This document shows positions 1 through 10,175 of a stretch of 64,000 nucleotides of DNA, in pieces. A model generated the notes under the pieces. The model ran no database searches, was not told the DNA's origin, and saw nothing but the letters and a program-made list of their open reading frames with translations. A program made the translations under genes and the position numbers. The stretch lies in the NCBI GenBank assembly GCA_024196135.1, contig JAMQCK010000040.1, forward strand, positions 62,001-126,000. Direction: 5' to 3'. The DNA comes from Pleurotus ostreatus/Saccharomyces cerevisiae fusant (lineage: Eukaryota > Opisthokonta). Every line of letters starts with the position of its first letter. The first letter of the stretch is position 1.

Positions 1-239
1 GAGAAGCAGTAAAACCATGCAACAGATGGGGTGCAGAGGAAAAGAACAGTAAAGAATAAGAGGGAAGTGGGGCGCGAAGCGGACTGCCCTGGAGGTGTAA
101 CGCGTCATCTTCTACGTGAAATGATTCGTGTCGTCTCTTGCCGCTTCGATTCTAGGCCCCGGGGGCGAGAGAAAGGAAGAAAACGGGATCGGTAGATGCA
201 GAGCAAGCGATAGCGAGTCGGAGCAGGGAGATGTGTTAC
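1..239. other. 3' flank of the first gene
   Basis: No supported gene is seen here. The stretch lies directly downstream of the stop codon of the minus-strand RlpA-like gene and probably holds its 3' UTR. The open frames that cross it are short and have no recognisable protein pattern. Confidence 0.5.
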
Positions 240-1329
240 TTAGTTGTAGTGCCACGAGACTGGGAGAAGAGGTCAGTAAGGGGTGGGACGCGATGAGGAT
301 AAGGACGTACTGGGCTCGACACCGTCGTTCTCAAGACCGATGGCGTTGAAGGCGGCGACAGAGAGGTCGATGTCCGACCCAGTGGTGCACGTCGGGCAGG
401 TGTCGGCAACAATGACGTCGACAGACTGGCCAGTCTTGGTGTTGGTGATGTGCACGGACTTGCCGCAGATGTCACCAGAGCGGCCGTACTCGGTCGGAGT
501 CATGGCAGCGACGTAGTCGTTGTCAGAGTGGACAGTGCCGCAGGAGCCTGCAACGCCGTTCTGGTAGAAGAACGTGGCACTGGAATACCATGAGCAGGAG
601 TTCCTGATGAGAGCTTGAGCGACACTTACGTGCCAGTGAGGTCGCCGCTGGAACCAGAGCCGGAGCCAGAGTCACCGCCGGTGGAGGTGGTCTCGGGGGC
701 AGACTCGGAGGTGGACGTAGTCTCGGGCGCCTGGGAGGTGGTCTCCGGCGCCTGCGACGTGGTCGCGGGCTCCTCGTAGGTGGAGGTGGGCGCGGCCTGC
801 TCGGAAGAGCTGGTCGACGCCGGGGCCTCCTGAGAAGAGGACTCCTCATCGTCACCATCATCCTCATCATCATCGCAGTCCTCGTAGTCACCATCGTCAT
901 CATCGTCACCATCCGTCACCTGCGTGTTACCCGACGTGACGGCGGGGGCGGCGCTGGAGGAGGTAGACGTGGCCTCGACGGCGGTGGACGAGGGGGCGGC
1001 AGCGGAGGAAGAGATGTTGGCCGGGTCGCAGTACGCGGCACGGTTATCGTGGAGGTTCTCCGTCGCCAGCATGGGGTGGCAGCAGTCATCGAAGAACTGG
1101 GTGTTGTGCTGGTTCTGGCAGCCGATGGCGAGGTAGCGGGTGTGGTAGGTGTCGTAGTCCTCAAGGTAGCCCTCGGCGTACGTGGAGGGCCTGGTGATGG
1201 TCAATCGCCAGTAAAGCGGACGCGACGAAACACTCACTTCTCCTTGCGGGCGTGGTGCCAGGTGTTCATGGGCAACGCCTGCACGGCGGAGAGCGTGGCG
1301 AGAGCAGCGACGAAGGTAGCAGCGTACAT
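240..1329 (-). CDS. Secreted RlpA-like/expansin-like double-psi beta-barrel protein with acidic Ser/Thr-rich linker
   Basis: Four exons are read on the minus strand. Exon 1 starts at 1329 and encodes a signal peptide (MYAATFVAALATLSAVQA). A long second exon follows with a cysteine-containing segment, a low-complexity linker rich in Ser, Thr and Pro, and a run of Asp/Glu encoded around 830-915. The C-terminal part has the RlpA/barwin-type barrel: ATFFYQNG, GSCGTVHSDNDYVAA, CGKSVHITN, DTCPTC, DIDLSVAAF, ending EPISWHYN. The last intron (about 262-312) separates the final few codons, so the stop is at 240-242. Proteins of this fold bind or loosen wall polysaccharides, and fungal members are often induced during development; a role at the cell wall or in substrate colonisation is inferred. 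A TATA-like box lies upstream. The strongly acidic linker is unusual in a secreted wall protein. Confidence 0.85.
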
Positions 1330-2657
1330 GGCGCAAATGAGCAAAGCGGGTTCTCGGTCAAGTGACAGTGAAGGAGGGCGCGACTACAGGCGAGTCGGGA
1401 TGTGCAGGATTTAAAGAAGGAATGAACCGCTGCTGGGGGGACGTAAGTGCTCTGTAGAATTCCAGGAAGAGGGCACGCACGCTGCAAAGGCGAGAAGAGC
1501 GCGGGACGTCCGAAGAACGGTAATGAGCGCGGGGAGAGAAACGAGGAACGAACAAACCGAACTGGCGCGCGCTTTATATATTCTCGGCGCCGGCCGATCG
1601 CCGGCACCGCCATTGTAATTCGCCCGGAAGGGGATGCTCACCCTCGAAAACTTCGACTCCGCACAGGTCCCGCACCGTCCGCAGCGCCACCCCGGCGTGC
1701 CTCCCCCGATGCTCAGCGATGCCCTTGACAGCGCGCGCATGTGCCGACGATGGCAACCTCGCGAAGAGGCGGGTTCGCCCTCTCCTCGGCTTCCTACCCT
1801 TGAATCATCTCGACGTCTCTTCAAGTTCAACTCGAACTTCAACACGATGCGCTGGCAGCCAAGCCAGCTTGTCCGCGGTTCGGCCTCATTTCCATGGTGT
1901 TCGCTTGTAGCGCGGGCGTTTTGATCGTTGCCATCGTGCTGCTCGCCAACAAGCTGCGGCCACGAACCGTCACGTACGGCCTGCCATGCCCATTTGTGGC
2001 GAACAACGCCATTCATGCCATTGTCCTCCTTCCCTACTTGGACTGACAATTGCAGTTCCCCTTCATCTCTTCGCAAGGATCAGTATACAGTGTGCTTGAC
2101 CCATTCTCAACAGTTTCTCAACCAGGAAAGGTGAACAACACTGACAAGGAGCTGGCATGTTCAAGTCCGCATTAGGTACACCTCAGACGTACGATGACAT
2201 GCCCGCATCTACCTTGCCTCGCGTCCATTCAGACGATGCTTTCCCTTGGCTCTCTCTGCCTCGCGCCTGCCATCATGCTCGAAGGAACAACGTCTATTGA
2301 ACTTCGAGGCAGCTCGAGGACCCAGCATGATGCCTCGTAATCGCACACGTTCGAGGTGTAGTAAGGGATGTGATTTCGGAGGACAGGACTGTCACCCTCC
2401 TTCATCTTCCGCTCCTTTCCTCCCCCAAGATGGACTGGCGGCTGAACAATGCGGAAAGCCCGCGCGGTCGACGACGAGGGCCAAGAGCAAGAAAATAATC
2501 TTCGCGCACCCGAATTTTCACCACCAAGTCCAACTTTCCGGGCCCCGGCCCGCACAGGCACGCTTAGTCATCACCCGCCGCCGCGCTTTGCCACCGAACC
2601 CGCCCTTCCCGCCTCCGCCAGGACACATTCTTCGACGACGCCGGGCGTACATAACAC
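1330..2657. other. Divergent intergenic region between RlpA-like gene and SCAMP gene
   Basis: About 1.3 kb without a supported gene. It should hold the promoters of both flanking divergent genes. A GC-rich symmetrical stretch near 1586-1608 contains GCCGGC twice, about five bases apart, just upstream of the minus-strand TATA-like box and could be a protein-binding site. The open frames that cross it show no family pattern. Confidence 0.5.
1573..1580 (-). promoter_or_regulatory. TATA-like box for the RlpA-like gene
   Basis: On the minus strand the sequence reads TATATAAAG, about 245 bp upstream of the start at 1329. The distance implies a long 5' UTR if this is the functional box. Assignment rests on motif and position only. 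Confidence 0.4.
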
Positions 2658-4307
2658 ATGGGTGCGTGTGGCGGCGGGTGAACCGATGAGGGGAGGGTGC
2701 TAATCGGCATGCGATGCGACAGCGGCTTACAGCAACGAGAACCCGTTTGCCTCGACGCACTCGCTTGACGCGAACCCGTTCGATGACCCGGAGGCGCAGC
2801 AGGAGGCGGAGCGGCAGGCGCGGCTGCAGGAGCTGAGCGCGCGGGAACGCGACCTCGAGCGCAGGGAGGCCGAGCTCAATCAGAAGGCGGAGCACATACG
2901 CGTCCATGGGCGGAACAACTGGCCATTCTGTGCGTGTTGTGACGACTATGTCTGCGATGTGGACTGACCGCATTACCTCCCTCTCATATTCCCCTCGCCG
3001 TCCCCCACCGCACAGTCTACCCCCTCATCTTCCACTCCATCAAGGAAGAGATTCCGGAGGCCTCGCAACAGCTCATCACGCGACTGTACCAGCTCTGGCT
3101 CGTCCTCTTCGGCACCCTCATCATCAACTTCGTCGCATGCATCTTCGTCCTGGTCGCTGGCTCGTCCGATGGGGGAGCTGACCTCGGCGCTAGCATTGGG
3201 TGCGCAGACCTCTGATTGACGTGGCTGTCTGCGCTCGCTGACCATGAATCGCAGCTACTGCTTCACGATCACAATATTCTCGTTCTTGCTCTGGTACCGG
3301 TGCGTGCTGCGGATGGTATGGCGATGCGAAGGGTTGGACTGACGTGCGGTCCTTCCCAGCCCAATATACAATGGGTATATGAAGGAGCAGGCTCTGTATT
3401 ATTGTGAGTACCAGGTCAATGCGGCGGTGGTTCTTTGTGCTGACGCCATCTCAGACATGTACTTTATCTTCTGCGGATTCCACCTGTTGTACAGTGCCTA
3501 CATGTGCGTCCATCTCTCCTGCCTCTGCGTCCGTCTCGCTAACCTCCTCGCAGGATAATTGGCATCCCGAGGTGAGCTTCGAAGCACCGCTATGCTTCCT
3601 CTTTACACCCACTCCATGATCTATCATATCGCCCCCCTATGGCACCTCCCCTTCGTTTGCATGAGTCTTCCCTTACTACATCCATCCGTCCACATCCACA
3701 TCCACTCCCTGTCTCCCCTCCCTTCCTCCACCCCCCACCATCCACCCACACTCACCCCCACCTCTCCCAGCACCGGCTCCGCCGGCCTCGTGCAGACCAT
3801 CAAGATGTACGGCGGCGGGCACATCGTCGCTGGCATCCTCGGCACCATCGCGACCGTCGGCTGGGTCGTGCAGGGCGCGGGGAACGCGTACTATTATCGG
3901 GAGGTGGGTGCTATTTCTGTGATCGTCAGGATATTTGTGTGTTGGAGGAGGACATTGTTGGGTGTGGTGGGGTATTGTTGACTGGTGGCCCGTATCGTTG
4001 GTTGTGGTGGGGCAATTGTGGCAGAGCATGATGTTCTCGGGCCGTCGGTGGCAGGAAGAATGGTGGAGGGATATCTGTGGACTGGGCAAGAATCTTGCAG
4101 TCGGCATTGGTGATCTCCTTTCGATACAAGACCTCTTTCGGAGGACACCCTTGTCACTGGCTCCGATTGGGCAATCCACCCTTGCCGAGCTCCCGCTGAC
4201 GCTCTTTCCAGATCTGGATGCACCACAAGGCCGCGGGCCACACGATGGAGAAGGCGAAGGGCGAGCTCGCAACACACGGCGCGAAGGCATACTTCACGCG
4301 TGGATGA
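2658..4307 (+). CDS. Secretory carrier-associated membrane protein (SCAMP)
   Basis: Tetraspan protein of Golgi/endosomal recycling vesicles. Near the N-terminus two NPF motifs (NENPFA, DANPFDD) can bind EH-domain endocytic adaptors. A charged coiled coil follows (QEAERQARLQELSARERD). The core begins NNWPF, then YPLIFHSIKEEIP, the first membrane helices, and the family hallmark LLWYRPIYNGYMKEQALYYY after helix 2. Helices 3 and 4 follow (YFIFCGFHLLYSAYMIIGIP; GILGTIATVGWVVQGAGNAY). The C-terminus is FTRG. At least seven introns are needed, all with GT-AG ends and matching phase. The tiny first exon (ATG at 2658, then an intron ending at the cag before CAACGAG) is inferred; two donors keep the frame, so the first few residues are uncertain. 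A short tandem-repeat tract follows the stop. Confidence 0.85.
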
Positions 4308-4339
4308 GCGGCGGCATCCCTGCCTCATCCTGGTCTGCT

Positions 4340-4441
4340 CCGACCTCGACTGTTCTGACATCCTCCTTGACCTCGACCTCGACTTCGATTCTGTCGTGCC
4401 CGAACCTCGATTCTTCGTGCCCGAACTTCGACTTCGACTGG
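4340..4441 (+). repeat. Imperfect short tandem repeats downstream of the SCAMP stop
   Basis: Beginning 33 bp past the SCAMP stop, a CT-rich strand repeats CTCGAC/TTCGAC and a longer unit with the core TTCKTCGTGCCCGAAC, seen twice about 20 bp apart. The core CTGTCGTGCC also occurs in the array downstream of the JmjC gene (34741-34918). Only two to three clear copies are present, so this is the weakest of the four arrays. Confidence 0.5.
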
Positions 4442-4749
4442 CGGCTTGGTCGACTTTGGGTGGGGCATGACGACTTGGAGGGCGGATCCTACCTCCCTAT
4501 CAACCAACCAACGAACCAACAAACAACGCGTCCGGCGCTGGCCTCTCGCGGACGCTTATGTACAGAGGTGACTATAGCGGCAGTGCGAGGGGGGAGCGGA
4601 GCGGACTCTGCATCTATTTGACTGCGTGTGGCAGCTCTACGTATGTTGATGTGGCACAAAGTATGATACTCGACTGGGATCGCAGCGTACTTATTCCATG
4701 TAGCTTGGACTGTGTTACTTATTCAATGCGCAGAATAAGTTATGGATCG

Positions 4750-5690
4750 CCACCCTCGGCAACAGAGGCAACGTTTCGAGGATGACCTGAAGCATAGGCT
4801 CTGGGACAGGACATAGACAAGCGTGAGCCGCTTGAGCAGCGGGAGGCGGCGCAACAGCGATGTTTACAAGTCCGCACCGGTGCTCGCGCTCTTGAAGCTT
4901 CTGACCCTGTCCGGTGCGAAGGCGGATCTTTGAGGCACCTGTTCAAAGAAGGACAGAATTTGAGAAGCAGATACATCGCTTGCATCGGAGCAAGATTCGA
5001 GATTGTACTGAGCTTCTGCGCTAGACCATAACATTTCGTCCCGCGCATCGACAGGAACTTCGATTGGTCCAGTGTGACGAGGTTAAATCGTTGTTGGAAA
5101 GGCGGTCGGAGGCGGTCGAAGATTCAACGAAAATTGAGGTGTAGGCGCTCGAGATGGGTGCATTGGCCTAAGACGAGCTGACTTGGAATGGGCTCACACA
5201 AGCTCAGGTTCACGTCAGTCAGGCTGGTCTGATAAAGATGCGTGAAGAAGTCGGGAATACAATCCTCGAGACACAGCCGCGTTGACTCAGAGATTGCAAC
5301 GATAGATGGAGCGTTGTCGAGCTTCTCTGCTCAGCCCTCGTCTTTGTGTATCCGGAGGTGTAAGGGCTCCAGTAAGGGGAATGCGTCACGAGGTAGGGAG
5401 AAAAGGTGCGAGACGTCAGCTACAAACAGTTGCATTGCGAGCTGCTCACTTTCAAAACTATCGAGCCTACTTTTGATTGGGAGGGCGCCCATGGAGGGGC
5501 TCCAGTACCACTCTAAGGTCCATGTCTGCTCAATAGCAAGCACTGCTTCGCTGCGATTGAAGTGCGCCGTTCACGAACTGGTAATCCCTGCCCTCGTTTG
5601 AGCAGACAACGGATCTTTCAGTCAAGTTGCTGCACAGGAAGACCGCCGTCAGGGGGACCGAGGAGGCGTCGAGGGAGCTAGTGGCAGGCC
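4750..5690 (-). pseudogene. Relic: 5' exons of a neighbouring orphan family followed by F-box/LRR sequence
   Basis: Read on the minus strand, 5690-5596 encodes SVPLTAVFL...NEGRDYQF. This matches exon 1 of the gene at 6149-7475 (VVPLTALSF...DEAVEFQV), but the start codon is replaced by CTC. A 50-nt GT-AG intron leads to 5546-5466, TWTLEWYW...LPIKSRLDSFE, which aligns without gaps to exon 2 of that gene (IWTLEWCW...IPLKSPLNSME) and keeps its GTGAG donor. From there the sequence becomes leucine-rich, F-box-protein-like: LPRDAFPLLEPLHLRIHKDE, an in-frame TGA, RLCLEDCIPDFFTHLYQ, CTHLERLHLNF, another TGA, then FNLVTLDQSKFLSMRGT and, in another frame, VSASQILSFFEQ. Stops and frame changes show decay. 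Whether the join is a chimera or two adjacent relics is not settled. Confidence 0.6.
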
Positions 5691-6148
5691 AGGGAAGAAA
5701 CTGAAAAGTCGGTCATGCAATGTAAAGTCTTTTGAGGGCCGTAGAGCAGCTTGACGAGGTAGGTGGGAACTGAAGTCGAGGTCTCGATGAACTTGTCAGT
5801 GCAGTGGAAATGGGGGACCAGTGGAAGTTCAGGAAAAGGACGATCACGCGTCATGTCGCGCGACACGAAAAACGTCACGCAACTCGTCACGGTTCACTTT
5901 GCTCTTTGTTTGCTCCAGTCCTGGCATCGAGCCTCGCAACATAAGTTACTCAACCAAAATACGGGACTGCGTGAACGTGGTATAGTGCCGCCTCTGATGG
6001 TTTTCGCTCCCAATGGGGAACTCTACGAATTACTAGCGTTTACTGTAACGGGGGAAAAACACAGTGCCAGTGACACGGTAAGAGAGTGAGTACTATAGGT
6101 AGGTGATCATGATCTCGAGCTTCGTGTATGACCATGCCCACAGCCTGC

Positions 6149-7475
6149 CTATGAGCCTCCGTGATCGTAATGCCCCCAAATCATGACACCAGCAACCCAC
6201 GCCGCCGCCATCGAACTGGTCCAGCGCGACATATCACGCTCCTGTCCCAAAGGTCGAGAAATCTTGAGCGGACGCCACCCGGTACGCATGACCTCCTTTG
6301 GATCGCGCGAGGTCTCCTGCATGTATTCTGCTAGAGCAGTATCCGCTTCCGATGTCTCAGAGTCGGATGTGCAGCGATAGTCGATGTCGCCAGGCTCGAC
6401 CATGTCCAGCCATGACTTGACCACAGTACGGTCGGCGTAGAGGATCGCCAGAGTCGAAGACCCCAGAGCTTGAGCGCACAGTCTGGGTGGCGCCTCAAGG
6501 TCCACCTCCGCTTCACTGGCTTCGCGCTTGCGCTTGCGCGGTGACGAGACGGGGTGTGATTCAGAGGGCGGGCAGGGCGCATCCGCGGGAGCGACGTCGT
6601 TTGGACGATAAGAAGACCCGCGTTTTGGAGGCGACGAGCCGTTGACAGAATCCGCTATGCTGCCAGGATGACAGTGCTCGGGTGGAAAGGCGGGGCCGTA
6701 TTTGAACTCGGCTGGTGGCGTTTCGCGCCAACGCATGCTGATCTTCAAGGTGGTGCCATGCAGTGATTCGAGCGCTTTTTCGTTCCAGCCATGATGCCGG
6801 ATCGTTGCTATGAGATGCGCCCTGTATACGACGATGAAGGGATGCGCGCAAGAACAAATTCTCAGATCCTTGAAGGGATATTTGTAGGCCACGGGTTCCG
6901 CGTCTCCAATGGCAGCGTAAATCGTTGGCTCATCGCCCGGCTCGCGATGACCGATGAATTTGAGCTTGTATCTGCATTTTTCTGAACGGAATTCCTGATT
7001 TGGGAGTTAGCGTGAGAAGGGTGGCGAGCCAGATGAGTACACACCTCTATAGCGTTCCGTCGCGAGCGCGCATTTGCTCGAGCGTTATGACGCAGCAGGT
7101 GCGACATAGCTCTGAGAGTCTTCCTTGTCGGCATAAGCGTCCAGTCCTCCTCATCAAAGGACTTAGCCATGTCGGCGCGTACTACATATGTGAACACGGT
7201 CAGGCAAGGTCGCTGACTGAGATACAGAACTCACATTCCATACTATTCAGCGGACTCTTAAGAGGTATCCCTCCTCTCTCAACGCCCCAGCACCACTCTA
7301 GCGTCCATATCTTGCGACGATGAGCATCATGTCCATGCCACTCAGATTATCGGGAACTCACCACTTGAAACTCCACGGCCTCGTCGAAGGTGACTAGAGT
7401 GCGTTCTACCACCGGTATGGAGTCAATGTCTTTGCTAAAAGAGAGTGCGGTCAGCGGCACTACAGCGGTCGGCAT
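6149..7475 (-). CDS. Basidiomycete orphan-family protein, function unknown
   Basis: Four exons. The start at 7475 gives MPTAVVPLTALSFSK, then VERTLVTFDEAVEFQV, an exon with IWTLEWCWGVERGG, an exon with RADMAKSFDEEDWTLMP, and a long last exon from EFRSEKCRYKLKFIGHRE to the stop at 6149. Introns of about 50 nt with GT-AG ends join these in phase. Further on are YKYPFKDLRICSCAHPFIVV, MRWRETPPAEFKYGP, a basic patch SSPRKRKREASE that could be a nuclear signal, and an acidic C-terminal part (SDSETSEADTALAEYM). The pattern resembles a family common in Agaricomycetes whose members sometimes carry an HNH-type domain, but no catalytic residues are evident here. A broken relative lies 0.5 kb downstream. 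No function is proposed. Confidence 0.65.
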
Positions 7476-8173
7476 CGACGTGTTCTGAACGATGAGGTCA
7501 AGGAGTCAGAAACGCGCTGACATCTGAGCCGCGTGCGACCATCAATTGCCACGAGCCAGTCACGTGACTGACACGAGACATGAACGTTGATATCAGATAT
7601 TAGCCATTTCAACGACAGTGAGTTGCGATAAAGCCCGACAAAGCGTATCACATACGGGGATATCTTCATGTAGTATTTGACTTTTATGTGAAGAGATCGA
7701 CGTAGCCGAATTGGGCACCCTCGAGTGGATTGTACGATCATGTATCCATCGCCCCGTCGTTGCTCAAGGCGCGCCGAGATCACGTTCAACGACCTCCACG
7801 ACTGAGGGAGCTTCCACCACCACCACGGCATAATATGTATGGCGCCACCCGTTACAGACTTGCGTGAGTCTGAACAGTGGAAGGACGGTTGGCGACACCT
7901 TCCTGAGTTCTCGTGACGGTTCGCAGGGCGCGCTCGACGGAAAGTGAGAACATGACATCGTCGGGCAAGGCACGCATGGGACTGCCGGTCCGGATGCCGT
8001 TGCAGGTCCTCTCAGGTCTATTGATGCGAAAGAATGATGTATCATCGAGCTTTCCTCTATGCCAATGTGTATCACCTACAACGTGATGAAGATGTTAGAT
8101 AGGACAAAAAATCTGAGAGGATGTCCAACGCACCTACGAGGTACTATCCGGCAAATAGTCCATACTGATAACG
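7476..8173. other. Intergenic region
   Basis: About 700 bp. Minus-strand frames around 7764-8075 contain a short F-box-like scrap (LFRLTQVCNGWR) without support on either side. No gene, RNA or clear promoter motif is seen. Confidence 0.4.
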
Positions 8174-9886
8174 CTACTCCTTCGGCCTCTCGCCCTCAGG
8201 AGGCTGTATGTTCGCCAGCGCCATCGCGTGCCCATACACAAAGCCCTCCGCCCGGGCCTGCCGCATATGAGACAGCAAGTCCTGCACCAGTTTCCAAGCA
8301 TCACGGTTCTGAGCGGACGCGCGTATCTTGTCCAGATTGGGGAACATGAAGGACAGGAACCGCGCGACCGATCCCGGATTCTGCGGCGCCGGCGAGCTCG
8401 CGACGCTGAGAGACTCGACGAGCGGACAGACCATGCCGCCCGCGGGCAGAGACCCGTAGGGTTCTGAGGGCACATCGGAGGTGTCGAGAGGGAGAGCTCC
8501 CAGATGTTTCAGCCGTGGGCACATTCGCGGGAGGACGGCGAGGCCGGCCAGGGTGAGATGAGCGCCCTCGAGCTTGGGGTTGACATCCTCGAGATAGAGG
8601 CTCTCCAGCGTTGGCCAGGTCGTCGCTATCTTGGCCAGCATGGCGTCGCTGATTATCAGCCATTGTATCTCGAGGGTGAGCGTGGTGACGTTCCGCAGGC
8701 GGAAGAGCGGCTCGAGGTCATCCAGGGTGACCGGTTCCAGCGTCTCCTCGCTCTCAGCTAGCTCCTCGCGGGTTCGTAGCTCGTACTCGCTGAGGTATAG
8801 GTCCATCGGGCCATCTTGCTGGCTCTCCCAGGCGCTGACACGACGAAAGATGGGTCGCCACTTTTGGACAGGCGCGGGCGCGTCGATTTGGAGGGTTAGG
8901 GATTGGACGGGGCTGCGAGACATCATGCTCAGCGCCCATTCAGCGGATTCCGGGGACACATTCATCAACAGAATGGATTGTAGCGCGGGAAACCCATGCT
9001 CGATATCATCCACCGGAGGGAGCTCGCCGAGCAGACATTGTAGGCGCATTCCCAAAGTGCTGACGTCCAGTTTCTCCAGATTAGGAAATGTGGCTAGGCG
9101 GCGCAGTGTCTCCGTCAGCATGCACGGCACGTACAGCTCCTTGAGTTGCGGCCATTCCGAGATGACGGTATGCAGGATTTTGAGGAAGGCCACAGAGATG
9201 TTGGAGGAGCCGCCGAACTGGCCAAGTTTGACGATGGTGGGTTTGCACCTGGCCCCGAGCAATGAGATGATGGACGCGGTCACCAGGGAGCCGTGCTTCT
9301 CGGACCAGTCAAAGCCGATTTCGGTCAAGGAAGGGCCGATAAGAAGGCGAGTGAAGACAAGGGACGCTTCGAACATCGAATCCCTGATGTAGACGATGCG
9401 TGCGTTGGGCAGTAAGACCCTTCCCGGGAATGCTAGCGCAAGAGCCTCGAGGCAAGCCGGCTCAATCTCGTATGGATAGGGATCTGCACCAGCGTAATCC
9501 ATGCATTTGACTCTGGGAGTGTGATGCAGGACGCGGGTCCACTCGTTAGGAGTGGGAGCCCGGAGGAGTTTCTGAAGAAGACAATGGTGAGCGCCTGGAA
9601 AACCATGCTGTGCGGGCGAGACAACGCTTACTACCAACCGCCGCTTAGAGGCGCCAGAGCTGCCTTCGGGCCTTGTAATCTCGTAGACGTCGGACGGAAG
9701 GCTGAAGAACAACGGGACAAGGCTCGGCAACTCCTCCCACAACGCCTTGAGACTGGGTTCGAGGAATGCCCGGCATGTCAGGGCAAAGTTGACCAGCCCA
9801 CGATGTCGCCAGGCGTGGTATTCCAGGCCTGCTATGTAGTCGCAGATGATGGAGACCACTTCTGGGATCTTGAGAGCGGCGTGCAT
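8174..9886 (-). CDS. F-box/leucine-rich repeat protein
   Basis: The start at 9886 places the F-box at the very N-terminus (MHAALKIPEVVSIICDYI, then HRGLVNFALTCRAFLEPSL, LWEELPSLVPLFFSLP), the usual layout of agaricomycete F-box proteins. An upstream in-frame ATG at 9952 would add 22 residues with no family pattern. The rest is a series of leucine-rich segments such as WPQLKELYVPCM, FPNLEKLDVSTL, VTTLTLEIQWL, WPTLESLYLEDV and CPRLKHLG. F-box proteins join substrates to SCF ubiquitin ligases; the substrate is unknown. An in-frame 63-nt GT-AG intron is likely at 9572-9634: without it the protein carries an atypical VVSVVSPAQHGF stretch, and removing it gives a smooth KRRL-KLLRAPTPNEW junction. 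The C-terminus ends in QPPEGERPKE. Such genes turn over quickly, which fits the relic nearby. Confidence 0.8.
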   Translation of the reverse strand: MHAALKIPEVVSIICDYIAGLEYHAWRHRGLVNFALTCRAFLEPSLKALWEELPSLVPLFFSLPSDVYEITRPEGSSGASKRRLVVSVVSPAQHGFPGAHHCLLQKLLRAPTPNEWTRVLHHTPRVKCMDYAGADPYPYEIEPACLEALALAFPGRVLLPNARIVYIRDSMFEASLVFTRLLIGPSLTEIGFDWSEKHGSLVTASIISLLGARCKPTIVKLGQFGGSSNISVAFLKILHTVISEWPQLKELYVPCMLTETLRRLATFPNLEKLDVSTLGMRLQCLLGELPPVDDIEHGFPALQSILLMNVSPESAEWALSMMSRSPVQSLTLQIDAPAPVQKWRPIFRRVSAWESQQDGPMDLYLSEYELRTREELAESEETLEPVTLDDLEPLFRLRNVTTLTLEIQWLIISDAMLAKIATTWPTLESLYLEDVNPKLEGAHLTLAGLAVLPRMCPRLKHLGALPLDTSDVPSEPYGSLPAGGMVCPLVESLSVASSPAPQNPGSVARFLSFMFPNLDKIRASAQNRDAWKLVQDLLSHMRQARAEGFVYGHAMALANIQPPEGERPKE

Positions 9887-10175
9887 GAGCGCAAGATGGC
9901 GACTTGTAAAGTTCAAGGGGTGTCGCAACGGGACACGGCAACGGCCGAACATGCACCTGACACAGTGTCACGGTAACGCTAACGGTTGAACTTCAGCCTC
10001 GTAAGGGAGAGCAATCTGCTCGCGATGTTATATGACTATATTAATACATAGACTAAATATGTGCTATATGTCCGCAATATCATGCTGAAACACCGAACCG
10101 TCCTCCGAAGCAGTCCCGCCGCGCCATAGTCGAAGTCCGCACCACGATGACAATCATACTCCAGAGAAAACAATC

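Noticed and set aside
7764..8075. Possible F-box fragment (LFRLTQVCNGWR) on the minus strand
   Set aside because: Only about 12 residues resemble the motif and nothing around them supports a gene or relic.
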